Shown: positions 18,611-27,812, numbered from the stretch's first letter. The stretch: 64,000 nt of DNA from Roseiarcus sp963732155 (GCA_963732155.1 CAVSYB010000013.1:558001-622000); one strand, 5' to 3'. Notes: generated from the letters alone by a model not told the origin. Translations and numbers: made by a program.

Positions 18611-20296
18611 ATGGTGAACGCAGAAGTGGCCTCGGGCGGCGAGCTGTCGTGCGATGGCCAGATTGTCGGGCGGCTGCAGGGTTTCCGTTTCACGCCGGAG
18701 GCGAGCGTCGGCGCGCAGCCGGCGAGCCTCGACGGCGCCGACATTGCGGGCGTGATCGCCAGAGAACTCGACGTTCGGGCCAACCGTCTCAGCGAGGCGG
18801 TCGACGCCTCGCTGGTCCTCGCCAATGACGGCGCCATCCGTTGGCTCGGCGATCCGATCGCCAAGATCGTCGGCGGCGACAAATTGCTGGCGCCGCGCGC
18901 GTTGATCCTGGCGGACGAGAATCTAACCGAGACGGCGCAGCAAAAGGCGCAGGCGCGCGTCGATTTGTGGCTCGCCGCTTATGTTCGGCGCCTGCTCGGG
19001 CCGCTGTTCGAACTCGAGGCGGGCGTCGGCCTCGAGGGCGCCGCGCGCAACGTCGCGCTGCAGCTTTCGCAGGCGCTCGGCGTCCTCGAACGCGGGCGGG
19101 TGGCGCAGGACGTCAAGAGCCTGGATCAGAACGCGCGCGGAATGTTGCGCAAGCTCGGCGTGCGTTTCGGCGCCTACTACATCTATCTGCCCAATCTGGT
19201 GAAGCCGGCCATTCGCGCGCTGGCGACGCAGCTCTGGGTGTTGCGTCCGGGCGCCCCGGCGGTCGCGGCGGGCCTCGACGAACTGCCGCAGCTCGCGGCG
19301 TCGGGCCGCACCTCGTTTCTCGCCGACGGCGCTATTCCGAGGGAAATCTATCGCGTCGCCGGATTCCGGTTGTGCGAAGACCGCGCGGTGCGCGTCGACA
19401 TCGTCGAGCGCCTGGCGGACCTGATCCGCCCCGCCGTCGCCTATCGGCCCGGCGTCAGCGCGGGCGAGCCGCCGCCCGGCAGCGCCGATGGCGACGGTTT
19501 TGTCGTCACCGGCGCGATGACCTCGCTGACGGGATGCTCCGGAGAGCCGTTCGCCGCGGTGCTGCGCTCGCTCGGATTCGTCAGCCGGCGCGTCAACGGC
19601 CCGGCGCTCACCCCGGCGCAACCGGCCGGCGCCACCGCCAGCCCCGTCGAAGCCTCGCCCGAGTCGACCGATGCGGCGCCGGCCGTCGAGCCGCCCGAGA
19701 GCGTCGCCGACGGCGGCGCGGCGGCGATCGCCGAGGCGAGCGAGGACGGGCAGTCGCCCGCCGGCGGCGAGGCGCCGCCCTCCAGCGATTCCGTCGTCGC
19801 CGTCGCGCCTGCCGCCGAGGCGGCGGCCGCGCTGGACGAAGATGTTCTCATCGAGGTGTGGCGGCCGAGGCCGCCGGGCCGGCAAAGGATTCCGCGACGA
19901 GGCCCCAAAGAACGGGCTGCGCCGCCGGTCTCGCCGGCGCCGGCGGGCGAGCCGCAGGCGGCGCGCCGGGTGGAGGCGGGCAACTCCGCCCGGCGGCGTC
20001 GGCCCGTTCCGGAGGCGCCGCAGGCCGGGGTCGAGGCGGCGTCCCGCCCGCAGGAGGAGGGGCGCGGATTTCGCGGCGCGCGCGCGCCGCGCCGGCGCGC
20101 CGATCATGCGGGCGCGGCCGACGCTCCGTCGAGCCATCGTTCCGGCCCGAACCGGGGCGGGCCGCCGGAGGAACGCCGGCCCGACGGTCATGCCGCTCCG
20201 CCGGCGCGGCGCGAGCCGCCGATCAACCTCGATTCGCCGTTCGCCAAACTGCTGGCCCTGAAATCGCAACTTGAGGCGAAGGGCAAAGGCGGCTAG
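18611..20296 (+). CDS. Orphan C-terminal region of an alphaproteobacterial helicase-related protein
   Basis: The first 310 or so residues (ELSCDGQIVGRLQGFRFTPE, ANDGAIRWLGDPIAKIVGGDKLL, RVDLWLAAYVRRLLGPLFEL, RKLGVRFGAYYIYLPNLVKPA) resemble the region that follows the helicase motor in large helicase-related proteins next to fdxA in Rhizobiales. The rest (about 250 aa) is Pro/Ala/Arg-rich and disordered. No Walker A or DEAD/DEAH motifs are present. An in-frame TGA lies 9 nt before the ATG, and only 169 bp separates it from purH, so the helicase half is truly absent here. It is either a truncated remnant or a stand-alone domain; long intact coding argues for expression. The basic tail could bind RNA. 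Confidence 0.78.
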   Translation: MVNAEVASGGELSCDGQIVGRLQGFRFTPEASVGAQPASLDGADIAGVIARELDVRANRLSEAVDASLVLANDGAIRWLGDPIAKIVGGDKLLAPRALILADENLTETAQQKAQARVDLWLAAYVRRLLGPLFELEAGVGLEGAARNVALQLSQALGVLERGRVAQDVKSLDQNARGMLRKLGVRFGAYYIYLPNLVKPAIRALATQLWVLRPGAPAVAAGLDELPQLAASGRTSFLADGAIPREIYRVAGFRLCEDRAVRVDIVERLADLIRPAVAYRPGVSAGEPPPGSADGDGFVVTGAMTSLTGCSGEPFAAVLRSLGFVSRRVNGPALTPAQPAGATASPVEASPESTDAAPAVEPPESVADGGAAAIAEASEDGQSPAGGEAPPSSDSVVAVAPAAEAAAALDEDVLIEVWRPRPPGRQRIPRRGPKERAAPPVSPAPAGEPQAARRVEAGNSARRRRPVPEAPQAGVEAASRPQEEGRGFRGARAPRRRADHAGAADAPSSHRSGPNRGGPPEERRPDGHAAPPARREPPINLDSPFAKLLALKSQLEAKGKGG

Positions 20297-20571
20297 TTCT
20301 CGCCGGGCGGGCGCCGCAAGGCGCCGTCGATCCGCCTGCCGATGGGAATCGCTTCCAGAGCCTGTCCCTTCGGAAGCGGCCCGAACGTCGAACCCTGCGG
20401 CGGGCGCTCTATTACATATTGGAAGTGCGAAATAACAGCGAGGTCGCGCAGATTTCCAACGCCGGCAAGGGCCAGTGAACGAGCCGCAGGGGACGCCCCG
20501 GGCGCGGATCCTGGCGAGCAACGTGGACCGGTTTGGCCAATCGACGACAGGACCGCCGCGAGGAAATGACG

Positions 20572-20910
20572 ATGACTTACGTGGTGATCGAGAATTGCAT
20601 CAAGTGCAAATATATGGATTGCGTTGAAGTGTGCCCGGTCGATTGCTTCTACGAGGGCGAGAACATGCTCGTCATTCATCCGGACGAATGTATCGACTGT
20701 GGGGTTTGCGAGCCGGAATGTCCGGCCGAAGCGATTAAGCCGGATACTGAGCCCGGTCTGGAGAAGTGGCTTGGCCTGAACGCCGAATACGCCAAAGCAT
20801 GGCCCAATATCACGATCAAACGAGAGCCGGAGCCTGATTCGAAGGAATATGACGGCAAGCCGGGCAAGCTCGAGGCCTACTTTTCCCCCAATCCGGGGCA
20901 GGGCGATTGA
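20572..20910 (+). CDS. fdxA: Ferredoxin FdxA (7Fe type, [3Fe-4S][4Fe-4S])
   Basis: A small cytoplasmic electron carrier of 112 aa. It begins TYVVIENCIKCKYMDCVEVCPVD and carries the second cluster motif CIDCGVCEPECP, with the EKWLGLNAEYAKAWPNI and YFSPNPGQGD ends characteristic of the alphaproteobacterial FdxA family. The ATG at 20572 matches family starts and has AGGA 7 nt upstream; an in-frame ATG two codons earlier is possible. It is next to carD, as in related genomes. Confidence 0.97.
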   Translation: MTYVVIENCIKCKYMDCVEVCPVDCFYEGENMLVIHPDECIDCGVCEPECPAEAIKPDTEPGLEKWLGLNAEYAKAWPNITIKREPEPDSKEYDGKPGKLEAYFSPNPGQGD

Positions 20911-20959
20911 TCGACCGTCCGGGGTCCGTCCGCCGTCGCGATTAACCAAATGGATGAAC

Positions 20960-20976
20960 CCGCGCCGCGGGCGCGG
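20960..20976 (+). terminator. GC hairpin 50 bp after fdxA
   Basis: CCGCGCC-GCG-GGCGCGG forms a 7-bp stem with a 3-nt loop, followed 9 nt later by CTTTGATTTT. It is a weak candidate terminator for fdxA, because the T-rich stretch is not immediately adjacent. Confidence 0.35.
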
Positions 20977-20985
20977 AGTCAGCCT

Positions 20986-21014
20986 TTGATTTTCCATGCA
21001 TTTTGTGCTAAAGA
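20986..21014 (+). promoter_or_regulatory. Candidate housekeeping promoter upstream of carD
   Basis: TTGATT (20986-20991) and TAAAGA (21009-21014) are separated by 17 nt in an AT-rich patch of otherwise GC-rich DNA. The -10 match is only partial. It would give a leader of about 210 nt before the carD ATG. Confidence 0.3.
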
Positions 21015-21228
21015 TAAATTTAACGAATGAATGATCGCCCGTGACCAGCCATCGTCCGGGCGGGGCGCGGGAGGATGATCGTGTCCTTTCGCCTTCGAGA
21101 CCCTCTCTAGGGGCGATGACGCCGCCCGATCGCGTTTGGCCGAAATTTGTATGAACGAGGGATCGAGCCGCAAGGGTCGTGAACTCAACAGAACGCGCGA
21201 AGCGCTCAGTTCGAGGAGAAGGCGGGTC

Positions 21229-22413
21229 ATGACGACTCGGAAAAAAGCAACAAAGAAATCATTGAGCCGTCCGTCGAAGGCCGCCAAGCGTCCGTCGAAG
21301 TCCAGCCCATCGGCCAAAGCCAAGGACGCCAAGATCGCCAAGCCGGCGCGGCCGGCGAAAAAGACGGCGGCCAAATCCGCCAAGAGCGCCAGAGTCGCAA
21401 GCCGCGCCGTGGCGCGCGCCAGGACCAAGGCCGAGCGTTCGAAATCGAGCCGAGCGGCCTCGGCAAGATCGTCGGCGAAGGCGTCGGCCAAGCGCAAAGC
21501 CGCTGTGAGCGCGAAGACTCAGGCGACGGCGCGCGCGTCGAACGCGGCGGCGAGAACGGCCGCCTCGCACGCCAAGGCGCGCAAGATCGTCAGCGCCGCC
21601 AAGAAGAAGGCCGAAAGCGTCAAGAAGGGCCACGACCATCTGGCGGCGGCCCTCGAGGCGCGCGCCGCACCGGCGGTCGCCGTGAGCGAGGCGAGCCCGC
21701 GTGAATTGCCGAAGGCTGTCGCCGCGCCCGCCGGGACGGAAAACGTCGCGCCGGCGAAAGCGGCGACGAAGCCGGCCGGGCCGGAAAAGCCAGCGGCGGC
21801 AAGCGCCGAAGAGGCGACGGGCGGCAAGGGCGCCAAGAGTGCGGGCCAGCGCCAGGGATTCAAGACCGGCGAGTTCATCGTCTATCCCGCGCATGGCGTC
21901 GGCCAGATCGTCGCGGTCGAAGAACAGGAGGTCGCGGGCTTCCGCCTCGAGCTATTCGTCATCACCTTCGTCAAGGACAAGATGACGCTGCGTGTGCCGA
22001 CCGGCAAGGTCGGCGGCGTCGGCATGCGCAAACTCGCCGAGCCCGAAGTCGTCAAGAAGGCGCTCGACATCCTGCTCGGCCGCGCGCGCATCAAGCGGAC
22101 GATGTGGTCGCGCCGGGCCCAGGAATACGAGGCCAAGATCAACTCGGGCGACCTGACTGCGATCGCCGAGGTGGTGCGCGACCTCTATCGTTCCGAAGCG
22201 CAGCCGGAACAGTCCTATTCGGAGCGACAGCTCTATGAGGCGGCGCTCGATCGGCTGGCGCGCGAAGTCGCCGTCGTCCAGAAGCTGAGCGAGGGCGAGG
22301 CGCTGAAGGCGATCGAAGCGCAATTGCAGAAGGGCCAGCGCCGCGGCCCCAAGGTCGAGGCGGAAGCCGCCGTCGCGGGCGTCAGCGAGCCGGACGTCGA
22401 AGAGGCGGCGTAA
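21229..22413 (+). CDS. carD: CarD-family transcriptional regulator with histone-H1-like N-terminal extension
   Basis: CarD/CdnL proteins bind RNA polymerase beta and stabilise open promoter complexes. Residues from about 225 on form the CarD module: KTGEFIVYPAHGVGQIVAVEEQEVAGFRLELFVITF, VPTGKVGGVGMRKL, RARIKRTMWSRRAQEYEAKINSGDLTAIAEVVRDLY and ERQLYEAALDRLAREVA. The first 220 or so residues are almost purely Lys, Ala, Ser and Arg with PAKKTAAKSAK-type repeats, like histone H1. The ATG at 21229 has GGAGAAGG upstream; an earlier ATG at 21136 is less likely. At 394 aa it is about twice the length of a plain CarD. The tail probably binds nucleic acid non-specifically. Confidence 0.92.
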   Translation: MTTRKKATKKSLSRPSKAAKRPSKSSPSAKAKDAKIAKPARPAKKTAAKSAKSARVASRAVARARTKAERSKSSRAASARSSAKASAKRKAAVSAKTQATARASNAAARTAASHAKARKIVSAAKKKAESVKKGHDHLAAALEARAAPAVAVSEASPRELPKAVAAPAGTENVAPAKAATKPAGPEKPAAASAEEATGGKGAKSAGQRQGFKTGEFIVYPAHGVGQIVAVEEQEVAGFRLELFVITFVKDKMTLRVPTGKVGGVGMRKLAEPEVVKKALDILLGRARIKRTMWSRRAQEYEAKINSGDLTAIAEVVRDLYRSEAQPEQSYSERQLYEAALDRLAREVAVVQKLSEGEALKAIEAQLQKGQRRGPKVEAEAAVAGVSEPDVEEAA

Positions 22414-22536
22414 CGGCCGCGACACGGAGCCTGGGCGTCGGGTCTTGCGCCGAAACGGCCGGACCCGCGGTCGGACGCGACATTCCCTTCCGGTCTTCCG
22501 CCGTCGCCGGCGACGCCTTCAACAGGAAAACCTGCC

Positions 22537-23151
22537 GTGTCGCCGCAGCTTTACGCCGCATTCGTCGCCGCTAGCGTCGTACTCATTCTGATCCCCGGCC
22601 CGAACGTCGCGCTGATCGTCGCCAACAGCCTCGCGCATGGCTCGCGTTATGGGCTGACGACCGTCGCGGGGACCAGTTCGGCGATGGTCGTTCAGCTCGG
22701 CTTGACGATGCTGGGCATGACGACGCTGCTCGGCGCGCTGGCCGACGGATTCGGGACGCTGCGCTGGATCGGCGTCGCCTATCTCGTCTATCTCGGGCTC
22801 AAGGCGTGGCGGGCGCCGCCGATCGACCTGACCAGGATAAGGCCGGAGCCGCGCTCGCTTCGCGCGATCTATCTGCGCGGCTTTCTGGTGTCGCTGACCA
22901 ATCCGAAGACCCTGTTGTTCTACGGGGCCTTTTTGCCGCAATTCGTAACCCCCGGCGCGGACCTCGCCGGGCAGCTTGCGCTGCTCTGCGCGACCTTTCT
23001 CGCCGTTGCGGTCACGCTCGATGGCGCGTGGGCGCTGCTGGCCGCCCGGTTCGGGAGGGCGCTCGCGGTGAACGGCCGATTGCGCAATCGGCTGACCGGC
23101 GCGCTGCTCCTGGGCGCCGGCGTCGGCCTGGCGCTCGCCCGCAAATCCTGA
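22537..23151 (+). CDS. LysE/RhtB-family amino-acid exporter
   Basis: Inner-membrane translocator of 204 aa with about six hydrophobic segments. It starts LYAAFVAASVVLILIPGPNVALIVANSLAHG, the LysE-family GPN motif, followed by WIGVAYLVYLGLKAWRAPP and FLVSLTNPKTLLFYGAFLPQF. These are typical of RhtB/threonine-homoserine-type exporters. The GTG start is preceded by AGGAAAA. The substrate is uncertain; amino acids or derivatives are likely. Confidence 0.95.
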   Translation: MSPQLYAAFVAASVVLILIPGPNVALIVANSLAHGSRYGLTTVAGTSSAMVVQLGLTMLGMTTLLGALADGFGTLRWIGVAYLVYLGLKAWRAPPIDLTRIRPEPRSLRAIYLRGFLVSLTNPKTLLFYGAFLPQFVTPGADLAGQLALLCATFLAVAVTLDGAWALLAARFGRALAVNGRLRNRLTGALLLGAGVGLALARKS

Positions 23152-23331
23152 GCGCCGCCCTTTTCGCGGCGGGGCGCGCCGCCTTGGGAGCATCCGTCGC
23201 GTCTCGTCGGCCGGAGGGCAAAAAAACGGGGATAAGCCGCCGGCGGCGAAAGGCCGGGCGCCAATCGTGGCAAGGTGGCGTTGATTGGATGACCGGTCGC
23301 CTGCGGCGCCCGGCGCGAAGGGGGTGCACGC

Positions 23332-24093
23332 GTGACGGGAGTCTTCACAGCAATCGCCGCCGGAGCGCTGACGTTTGGCAGCGGGGTTCTCGGACTCTAC
23401 TTCCAGAAGCGGCTACCCAAGGAGCATATGTCGGGCGGTTCGCGCGACATGATTCTGGCGGTGATCGGCCTCGTCACGCTGTTGCTGGCGTTGGTCCTCG
23501 GGACGCTCGTCGGCAACACCTACGCGTTTTTCGCGACGCAAAAAGGCGAGCTCGAAACCTTCGCCTCGCGCGCGCTGCTCGTCGATCAGGCGCTCGCGGA
23601 ATACGGTCCGGAGGCCAGGGCGGCGCGCGACCGGCTGAAAGAGGCGCTGGACCAGAGCTACGAGCTGTTCTGGCGCGGCGCGGACGCTGACCCGCAGAAG
23701 CTCAAGGTCGAAGAGGCGCTGGTCCGCTGGCGGGCGATAACGACTTCCCTCGAGCCGCTCAACCCGACGGCGCCCGAGCAAAAGGACGCGCTCGCCGCGG
23801 CCAAACTCAACCTGACGGTGATGGAGCAGACCCGGCTGCTGATGTCCCTGCAACTCGCCAGCCCGATCCCGGAATCGCTTCTGATCGTGGTGGTGCTGTG
23901 GTCGATGTTCCTGTTTTGCGGATTTGGCGTGCTTTCCGGCGCCAATTCCACGACAATCGTCGCGCTCGCCATGGGCGCGATTTCGGTGGCGAGCGCCATC
24001 TATCTGATCAAGGACCTCAGTCAGCCCTATACTGGTTTCTTTCGCGTTTCACCGGCGGCGATCGAGCAGACGATCGATGCGATCGACGAATAG
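23332..24093 (+). CDS. DUF4239-like (bestrophin-like domain) membrane protein
   Basis: A 253-aa integral membrane protein. One helix lies near the N-terminus, a second at DMILAVIGLVTLLLALVLGTLVG, then comes a long soluble helical segment (ELETFASRALLVDQALAEYGPEARAARDRLKEAL), and two closing helices (SLLIVVVLWSMFLFCGFGVLS and TTIVALAMGAISVASAIYLI) end in LSQPYTGFFRVSP. This layout and the PYTGFF ending are characteristic of the bacterial DUF4239 family. It has a GTG start. Function is unknown. Confidence 0.85.
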   Translation: MTGVFTAIAAGALTFGSGVLGLYFQKRLPKEHMSGGSRDMILAVIGLVTLLLALVLGTLVGNTYAFFATQKGELETFASRALLVDQALAEYGPEARAARDRLKEALDQSYELFWRGADADPQKLKVEEALVRWRAITTSLEPLNPTAPEQKDALAAAKLNLTVMEQTRLLMSLQLASPIPESLLIVVVLWSMFLFCGFGVLSGANSTTIVALAMGAISVASAIYLIKDLSQPYTGFFRVSPAAIEQTIDAIDE

Positions 24094-24137
24094 CCGCCGC
24101 GTCATTCCGCCGATGGGCTATTTCGAGGGGACGTCCG

Positions 24138-24656
24138 ATGCAGAAGCAGGCGTTGGTCAAGCCATGGCTTCTTGGCGCGTCCTTGTCGCTTCCGTTTGCG
24201 ATCGGCGCGGCCGAGGCTGGCGACCTCGTCTTTGACATCACCTATGTCGATGTGACTCGGCAGACGTCCCCGACCGTCGCAAACTATTCGGTCAATCAAC
24301 ATGTGATCGTGACGCTGCATGACGGCAACAGGGTGACTGAACAGCGCGCGTGGCAAACTCCAAAGGAGGGCTCATCGATCAGCGTGGAAGGGGCGCTTGG
24401 CGCCAATGTTTCCGGCGGGAGGTTTTCCGTCAAATGGCATGTCGAGAATCCGCATTCGCTCATTCGCTACCGCGAATTCCCTCAGCACGTCGAAGTCCTG
24501 CACATTGCGGTCTCCGGTCGAACTTGCCAGGCGACGATCGACCACAAGCTCAAACCCGGCTTCAGCACCTATGAACGCTTCGGCGCCAAGTGGGAGCCCT
24601 ATTATTACACTTCGTTGCAATCGACGGGAATCGCGTGCCGCGTTACGGAACAATGA
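24138..24656 (+). CDS. Secreted hypothetical protein, 172 aa
   Basis: Not recognised. It has a signal peptide (KPWLLGASLSLPFAIGAAEAG), then a beta-rich mature domain: LVFDITYVDVTRQTSP, HVIVTLHDGNRVTEQRAW, SVKWHVENPHSLIRYREFPQHVEVLHIAVSG. Two cysteines in the mature part (TCQATI and IACRVTEQ) could pair. The ATG has GAGGGG upstream. It lies 44 bp after the DUF4239 gene and may share its transcript. Confidence 0.68.
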   Translation: MQKQALVKPWLLGASLSLPFAIGAAEAGDLVFDITYVDVTRQTSPTVANYSVNQHVIVTLHDGNRVTEQRAWQTPKEGSSISVEGALGANVSGGRFSVKWHVENPHSLIRYREFPQHVEVLHIAVSGRTCQATIDHKLKPGFSTYERFGAKWEPYYYTSLQSTGIACRVTEQ

Positions 24657-24814
24657 ACCGATCGCGCCGAGGCCGTCGATCCGCCGCGTCGATCGCCGGC
24701 GGCGAATGGTCGTTGCAAACGGCCCGGACATGCCGGCAATCTCGCCGCGACAAGCCGTTCGCGGGTCGGCGTCCGGAAAGCGGCGCCCGACCGCGTGACG
24801 AACGTTGAGGATCC

Positions 24815-25753
24815 ATGGCCGCCCTGCGCACCTATTTCATTAATCTGGTGCTGCGCAGCGTCGTGAAAAGGCGGCTTGCCGCGTGCCGCACGCCGCTGGA
24901 GGCGCGCAAAGTGTTCGACGCCGCCGCATCGAGAACGCCGGGGGGCGTGCGCGTGACGCCGGCGACGATTGCCGGCGTCGCCGGCGAATGGGTGGAGGCG
25001 GACAACGGGGCTCGCGGCGCGACGCTGCTTTACCTGCATGGCGGCGGCTACATCGGCATGTCGCCGCGCACCCACCGCGCGATCACGGGCGCCTTCGCGC
25101 TGCGCGGCTTCAGCGTCTTCGCCGCCGACTACCGCCTGGCGCCGGAACACCCGTTTCCCGCGGCGCTCGATGACGCCGCGACGGTCTGGCGGGCGTTGCG
25201 CGCCAAGGTCGAAGGGCCGATCTTCGTCGCCGGCAACTCGGCGGGCGGCGGGCTCTGCGTCGCGTTGCTGCTCGACCTGCGCGACCATGGCGAGGAAGCG
25301 CCCGCTGCGGCGTGCCTGTTCTCGCCGTGGACCGATCTGGCGGCGACCGGCGCTTCGCTGAAAACCAACCGCCGCCGCGATCCGCTGCTCGTCGCCGACG
25401 GCATGCAGGCGGTCGCCGCGGCCTATGTCGGCGCGGCCGATCCGCGCGCGCCGCTCATTTCGCCGATCTATGGCGAGTTCTCCGGGCTGCCGCCGCTGTT
25501 GATTTTCGTCGGCGACGGCGAAATTCTGCTCGACGACGCCAAACGTCTCGCCGAACGCGGCCGCGCGGCCGGCGTGGCCGTCGACCTGCGCGTCTACCCC
25601 GACATGCCGCACGCCTGGCCGTTTTTGAACGTGATCCTGCCGGAAGGCCGGCAGGCCCTCGACGAGGCGGCGGCGTTCTTGTCCGCCGCGGGCGGCGCGA
25701 CGACGGCCGCCTCGGCCGCCGGCGCTATCGGCTCGAAGACGACGGCCGCCTGA
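24815..25753 (+). CDS. Alpha/beta hydrolase, HSL-type esterase
   Basis: Carboxylic-ester hydrolase of 312 aa in the hormone-sensitive-lipase family. The oxyanion motif HGGG is in LLYLHGGGYIGMS, the nucleophile in FVAGNSAGGGLC, and the SPWTDL region, the acid (FVGDGEILLDDA) and the His (MPHAWPF) follow in the expected order. YRLAPEHPFPAALDDA is typical. There is no signal peptide. The ATG has TGAGGA upstream. The C-terminal 20 residues are an alanine-rich tail. Confidence 0.93.
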   Translation: MAALRTYFINLVLRSVVKRRLAACRTPLEARKVFDAAASRTPGGVRVTPATIAGVAGEWVEADNGARGATLLYLHGGGYIGMSPRTHRAITGAFALRGFSVFAADYRLAPEHPFPAALDDAATVWRALRAKVEGPIFVAGNSAGGGLCVALLLDLRDHGEEAPAAACLFSPWTDLAATGASLKTNRRRDPLLVADGMQAVAAAYVGAADPRAPLISPIYGEFSGLPPLLIFVGDGEILLDDAKRLAERGRAAGVAVDLRVYPDMPHAWPFLNVILPEGRQALDEAAAFLSAAGGATTAASAAGAIGSKTTAA

Positions 25754-25883
25754 AGGCGGCGGGCGGGCGCCTCCGCCGGACGGCGACCGCCTCGCCCGCC
25801 TGCGACCGATTGTCGCCCAGGTTTGCGAAATCCCGCGCGTTCGGGCATACGGTCGCCGATCGTGAAACGCGGGAGGATCGCGC

Positions 25884-27497
25884 ATGCGGCAGACCGGGAT
25901 ATTCAACACCGACTTCGGCGCGGAGGGCTTCGGCTTTACCGAACTGGCGGCGGTTCATTGGAATCTCCAGGCGCCGCAACTCTATGGCGAGGCGCTGCAG
26001 CGCCGCGAGGCGCGCATCGCGGCGGGCGGCGCGCTGGTGGCTGAAACGGGCGCCCATACGGGACGCAGTCCGCGCGACAAGTTCATCGTCCGCGACCCGA
26101 CGACCGAGCGAGGGGTCTGGTGGGACAATAACGACGGCATGTCGCCCGAGCATTTCGACCGGCTGCTCGCCGACTTCATCGAGCACGCCAGGGGCTGCGA
26201 ATTGTTCGCGCAGGACCTCTACGCCGCCGCCGACCCGTCGGCCCGCGTCAGGACGCGCGTCTTCACCGAGCTCGCCTGGCATTCGCTGTTCATCCGCAAT
26301 CTGCTGATCCGGCCGCAGGCCGAAGAACTCGCCTTTTTCGTCCCCGACATGACGATCGTCAACCTGCCGTCTTTCCGGGCCGACCCCGAGCGTCACGGCA
26401 GCCGCAGCGACACCGTGATCGCCTGTGACTTTTCGCGTCGCGTCGTGCTGATCGGGGGCACCAGCTACGCCGGCGAGATGAAGAAATCGGTGTTCACCTA
26501 TCTCAACTTCACGCTGCCCGAAGCGGGCGTCGTGCCGATGCACTGCTCGGCCAATTCCGGCGGCCGCAACGAAGTGGCGGTGTTCTTCGGCCTGTCGGGC
26601 ACCGGCAAGACGACCCTTTCGGCCGACCCCACGCGAATCCTGATCGGCGACGACGAACACGGCTGGGGCCGCCACGGCGTGTTCAACTTCGAAGGCGGCT
26701 GCTACGCCAAGGCGATCCGCCTGTCGCGCGAGGCGGAGCCCGAAATCTATGCGACGACCGAGCGCTTCGGCACGGTGATGGAGAATGTCGTTCTCGACCC
26801 CGTCACCGCCGCCCCCGATTTCGACGACGACGCCAAAACCGAAAACACCCGCATCGCCTATCCCCTCGATTTCATCGCCAACGCCTCGGCGAGCGGGCGC
26901 GACGGCCACCCCAGAAACATCGTGATGCTGACCTGCGACGCGTTCGGCGTGCTGCCGCCGATCGCCAAGCTCGACCCGAGCCAGGCGATGTATCATTTCC
27001 TGTCGGGCTATACGGCGAAGGTGGCGGGCACCGAGCGGGGCGTCATCGAGCCGCAGGCGACGTTCTCGACCTGCTTCGGCGCGCCCTTCATGCCGCGCCA
27101 TCCCTCGGTCTACGGCAATTTGCTGCGCGACCTCATCGAGAAGCACCACGTCGATTGCTGGCTGGTCAATACTGGCTGGACGGGCGGCAAATACGGAGTC
27201 GGCCGGCGCATGCCGATCCGCGTGACGCGGCGTCTGCTCGCCGCCGCCCTCGACGGCTCGCTCAATCGCGCCAATTTCCGCTCGGATCCCTATTTCGGCC
27301 TCGCCGTGCCGACCGCGGTGCCCGGCGTCGAACCGCATATTCTCGAGCCGATCAAGACCTGGGCGAGCAAGTCCGAATTTGCCGAGGCGGCGCGGCGGCT
27401 CGTCGGCATGTTCCGCGAGAATTTCGCGAGATTCGAGAAGCATGTCGACGAGGAAGTGCGCGGGGCGGGGCCGGCTCCCAGAATCTCCGCCGCCTGA
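25884..27497 (+). CDS. pckA: Phosphoenolpyruvate carboxykinase (ATP)
   Basis: Converts oxaloacetate and ATP to PEP, the first step of gluconeogenesis. At 537 aa it is full length. Motifs include AETGAHTGRSPRDKFIV, the PEPCK-specific HCSANSGG, the P-loop FGLSGTGKTTLSADP, metal-binding IGDDEHGW, FNFEGGCYAK and LVNTGWTGGKYGVG. GGGAGGA precedes the ATG. This is the ATP-dependent type usual in Rhizobiales. Confidence 0.98.
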   Translation: MRQTGIFNTDFGAEGFGFTELAAVHWNLQAPQLYGEALQRREARIAAGGALVAETGAHTGRSPRDKFIVRDPTTERGVWWDNNDGMSPEHFDRLLADFIEHARGCELFAQDLYAAADPSARVRTRVFTELAWHSLFIRNLLIRPQAEELAFFVPDMTIVNLPSFRADPERHGSRSDTVIACDFSRRVVLIGGTSYAGEMKKSVFTYLNFTLPEAGVVPMHCSANSGGRNEVAVFFGLSGTGKTTLSADPTRILIGDDEHGWGRHGVFNFEGGCYAKAIRLSREAEPEIYATTERFGTVMENVVLDPVTAAPDFDDDAKTENTRIAYPLDFIANASASGRDGHPRNIVMLTCDAFGVLPPIAKLDPSQAMYHFLSGYTAKVAGTERGVIEPQATFSTCFGAPFMPRHPSVYGNLLRDLIEKHHVDCWLVNTGWTGGKYGVGRRMPIRVTRRLLAAALDGSLNRANFRSDPYFGLAVPTAVPGVEPHILEPIKTWASKSEFAEAARRLVGMFRENFARFEKHVDEEVRGAGPAPRISAA

Positions 27498-27533
27498 ACC
27501 GGCGCGGGCGGACCGAACGCGGCGGCCGCGCGC

Positions 27534-27812
27534 TCAAGCCTTCTTGCGCGTTCCGCTTTCGTCCTTCTCGTCGCGTTTGCGAAACCGCACCACCGCGCCT
27601 GGCTGCGCGCTGCGCCCGGCGATCCGCCGGCGCCCGGTGAGCGTCAATACATAATGGCCGCGCTCGCTGTCCCACCGCATCAGATCGTCCTGGACGGCGA
27701 TCTGGCGGATGATCATCGTGGTCGGATCCTGAACATGGGCCGGCGCCACATCGCCGAATGTGTCGAGCTTCTTGAGCGCTTCGACGAGCTTTTTGCCAAA
27801 GGATTCTGTCAT
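27534..27812 (-). CDS. Small hypothetical protein, 92 aa
   Basis: Not recognised. It starts MTESFGKKLVEALKKLDTFGD, continues with VAPAHVQDPTTMIIRQIAVQDDLMRWDSERGHYVLTLTGRRRI, and ends in a basic, charged tail. It is soluble. The ATG at 27812 has GGAGAAGG just upstream and is preferred to the much longer upstream frame, which is Arg/Pro-rich noise. It converges on pckA with 36 bp between stops. Confidence 0.75.
   Translation of the reverse strand: MTESFGKKLVEALKKLDTFGDVAPAHVQDPTTMIIRQIAVQDDLMRWDSERGHYVLTLTGRRRIAGRSAQPGAVVRFRKRDEKDESGTRKKA

Larger units (their letters stand above)
20911..21228. other. fdxA-carD intergenic region
   Basis: 318 bp without a gene. It holds a GC hairpin soon after fdxA (20960-20976) and a conspicuously AT-rich stretch around 20985-21030 that may contain the carD promoter. 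A minus-strand ORF spanning parts of it is a shadow of fdxA. Confidence 0.6.

Noticed and set aside
20297..20568. Possible gene between the helicase-related gene and fdxA
   Set aside because: A plus frame ends LYYILEVRNNSEVAQISNAGKGQ and a minus frame looks faintly protein-like, but neither has a believable start or ribosome-binding site. The S4-domain gene seen here in some relatives was not found.
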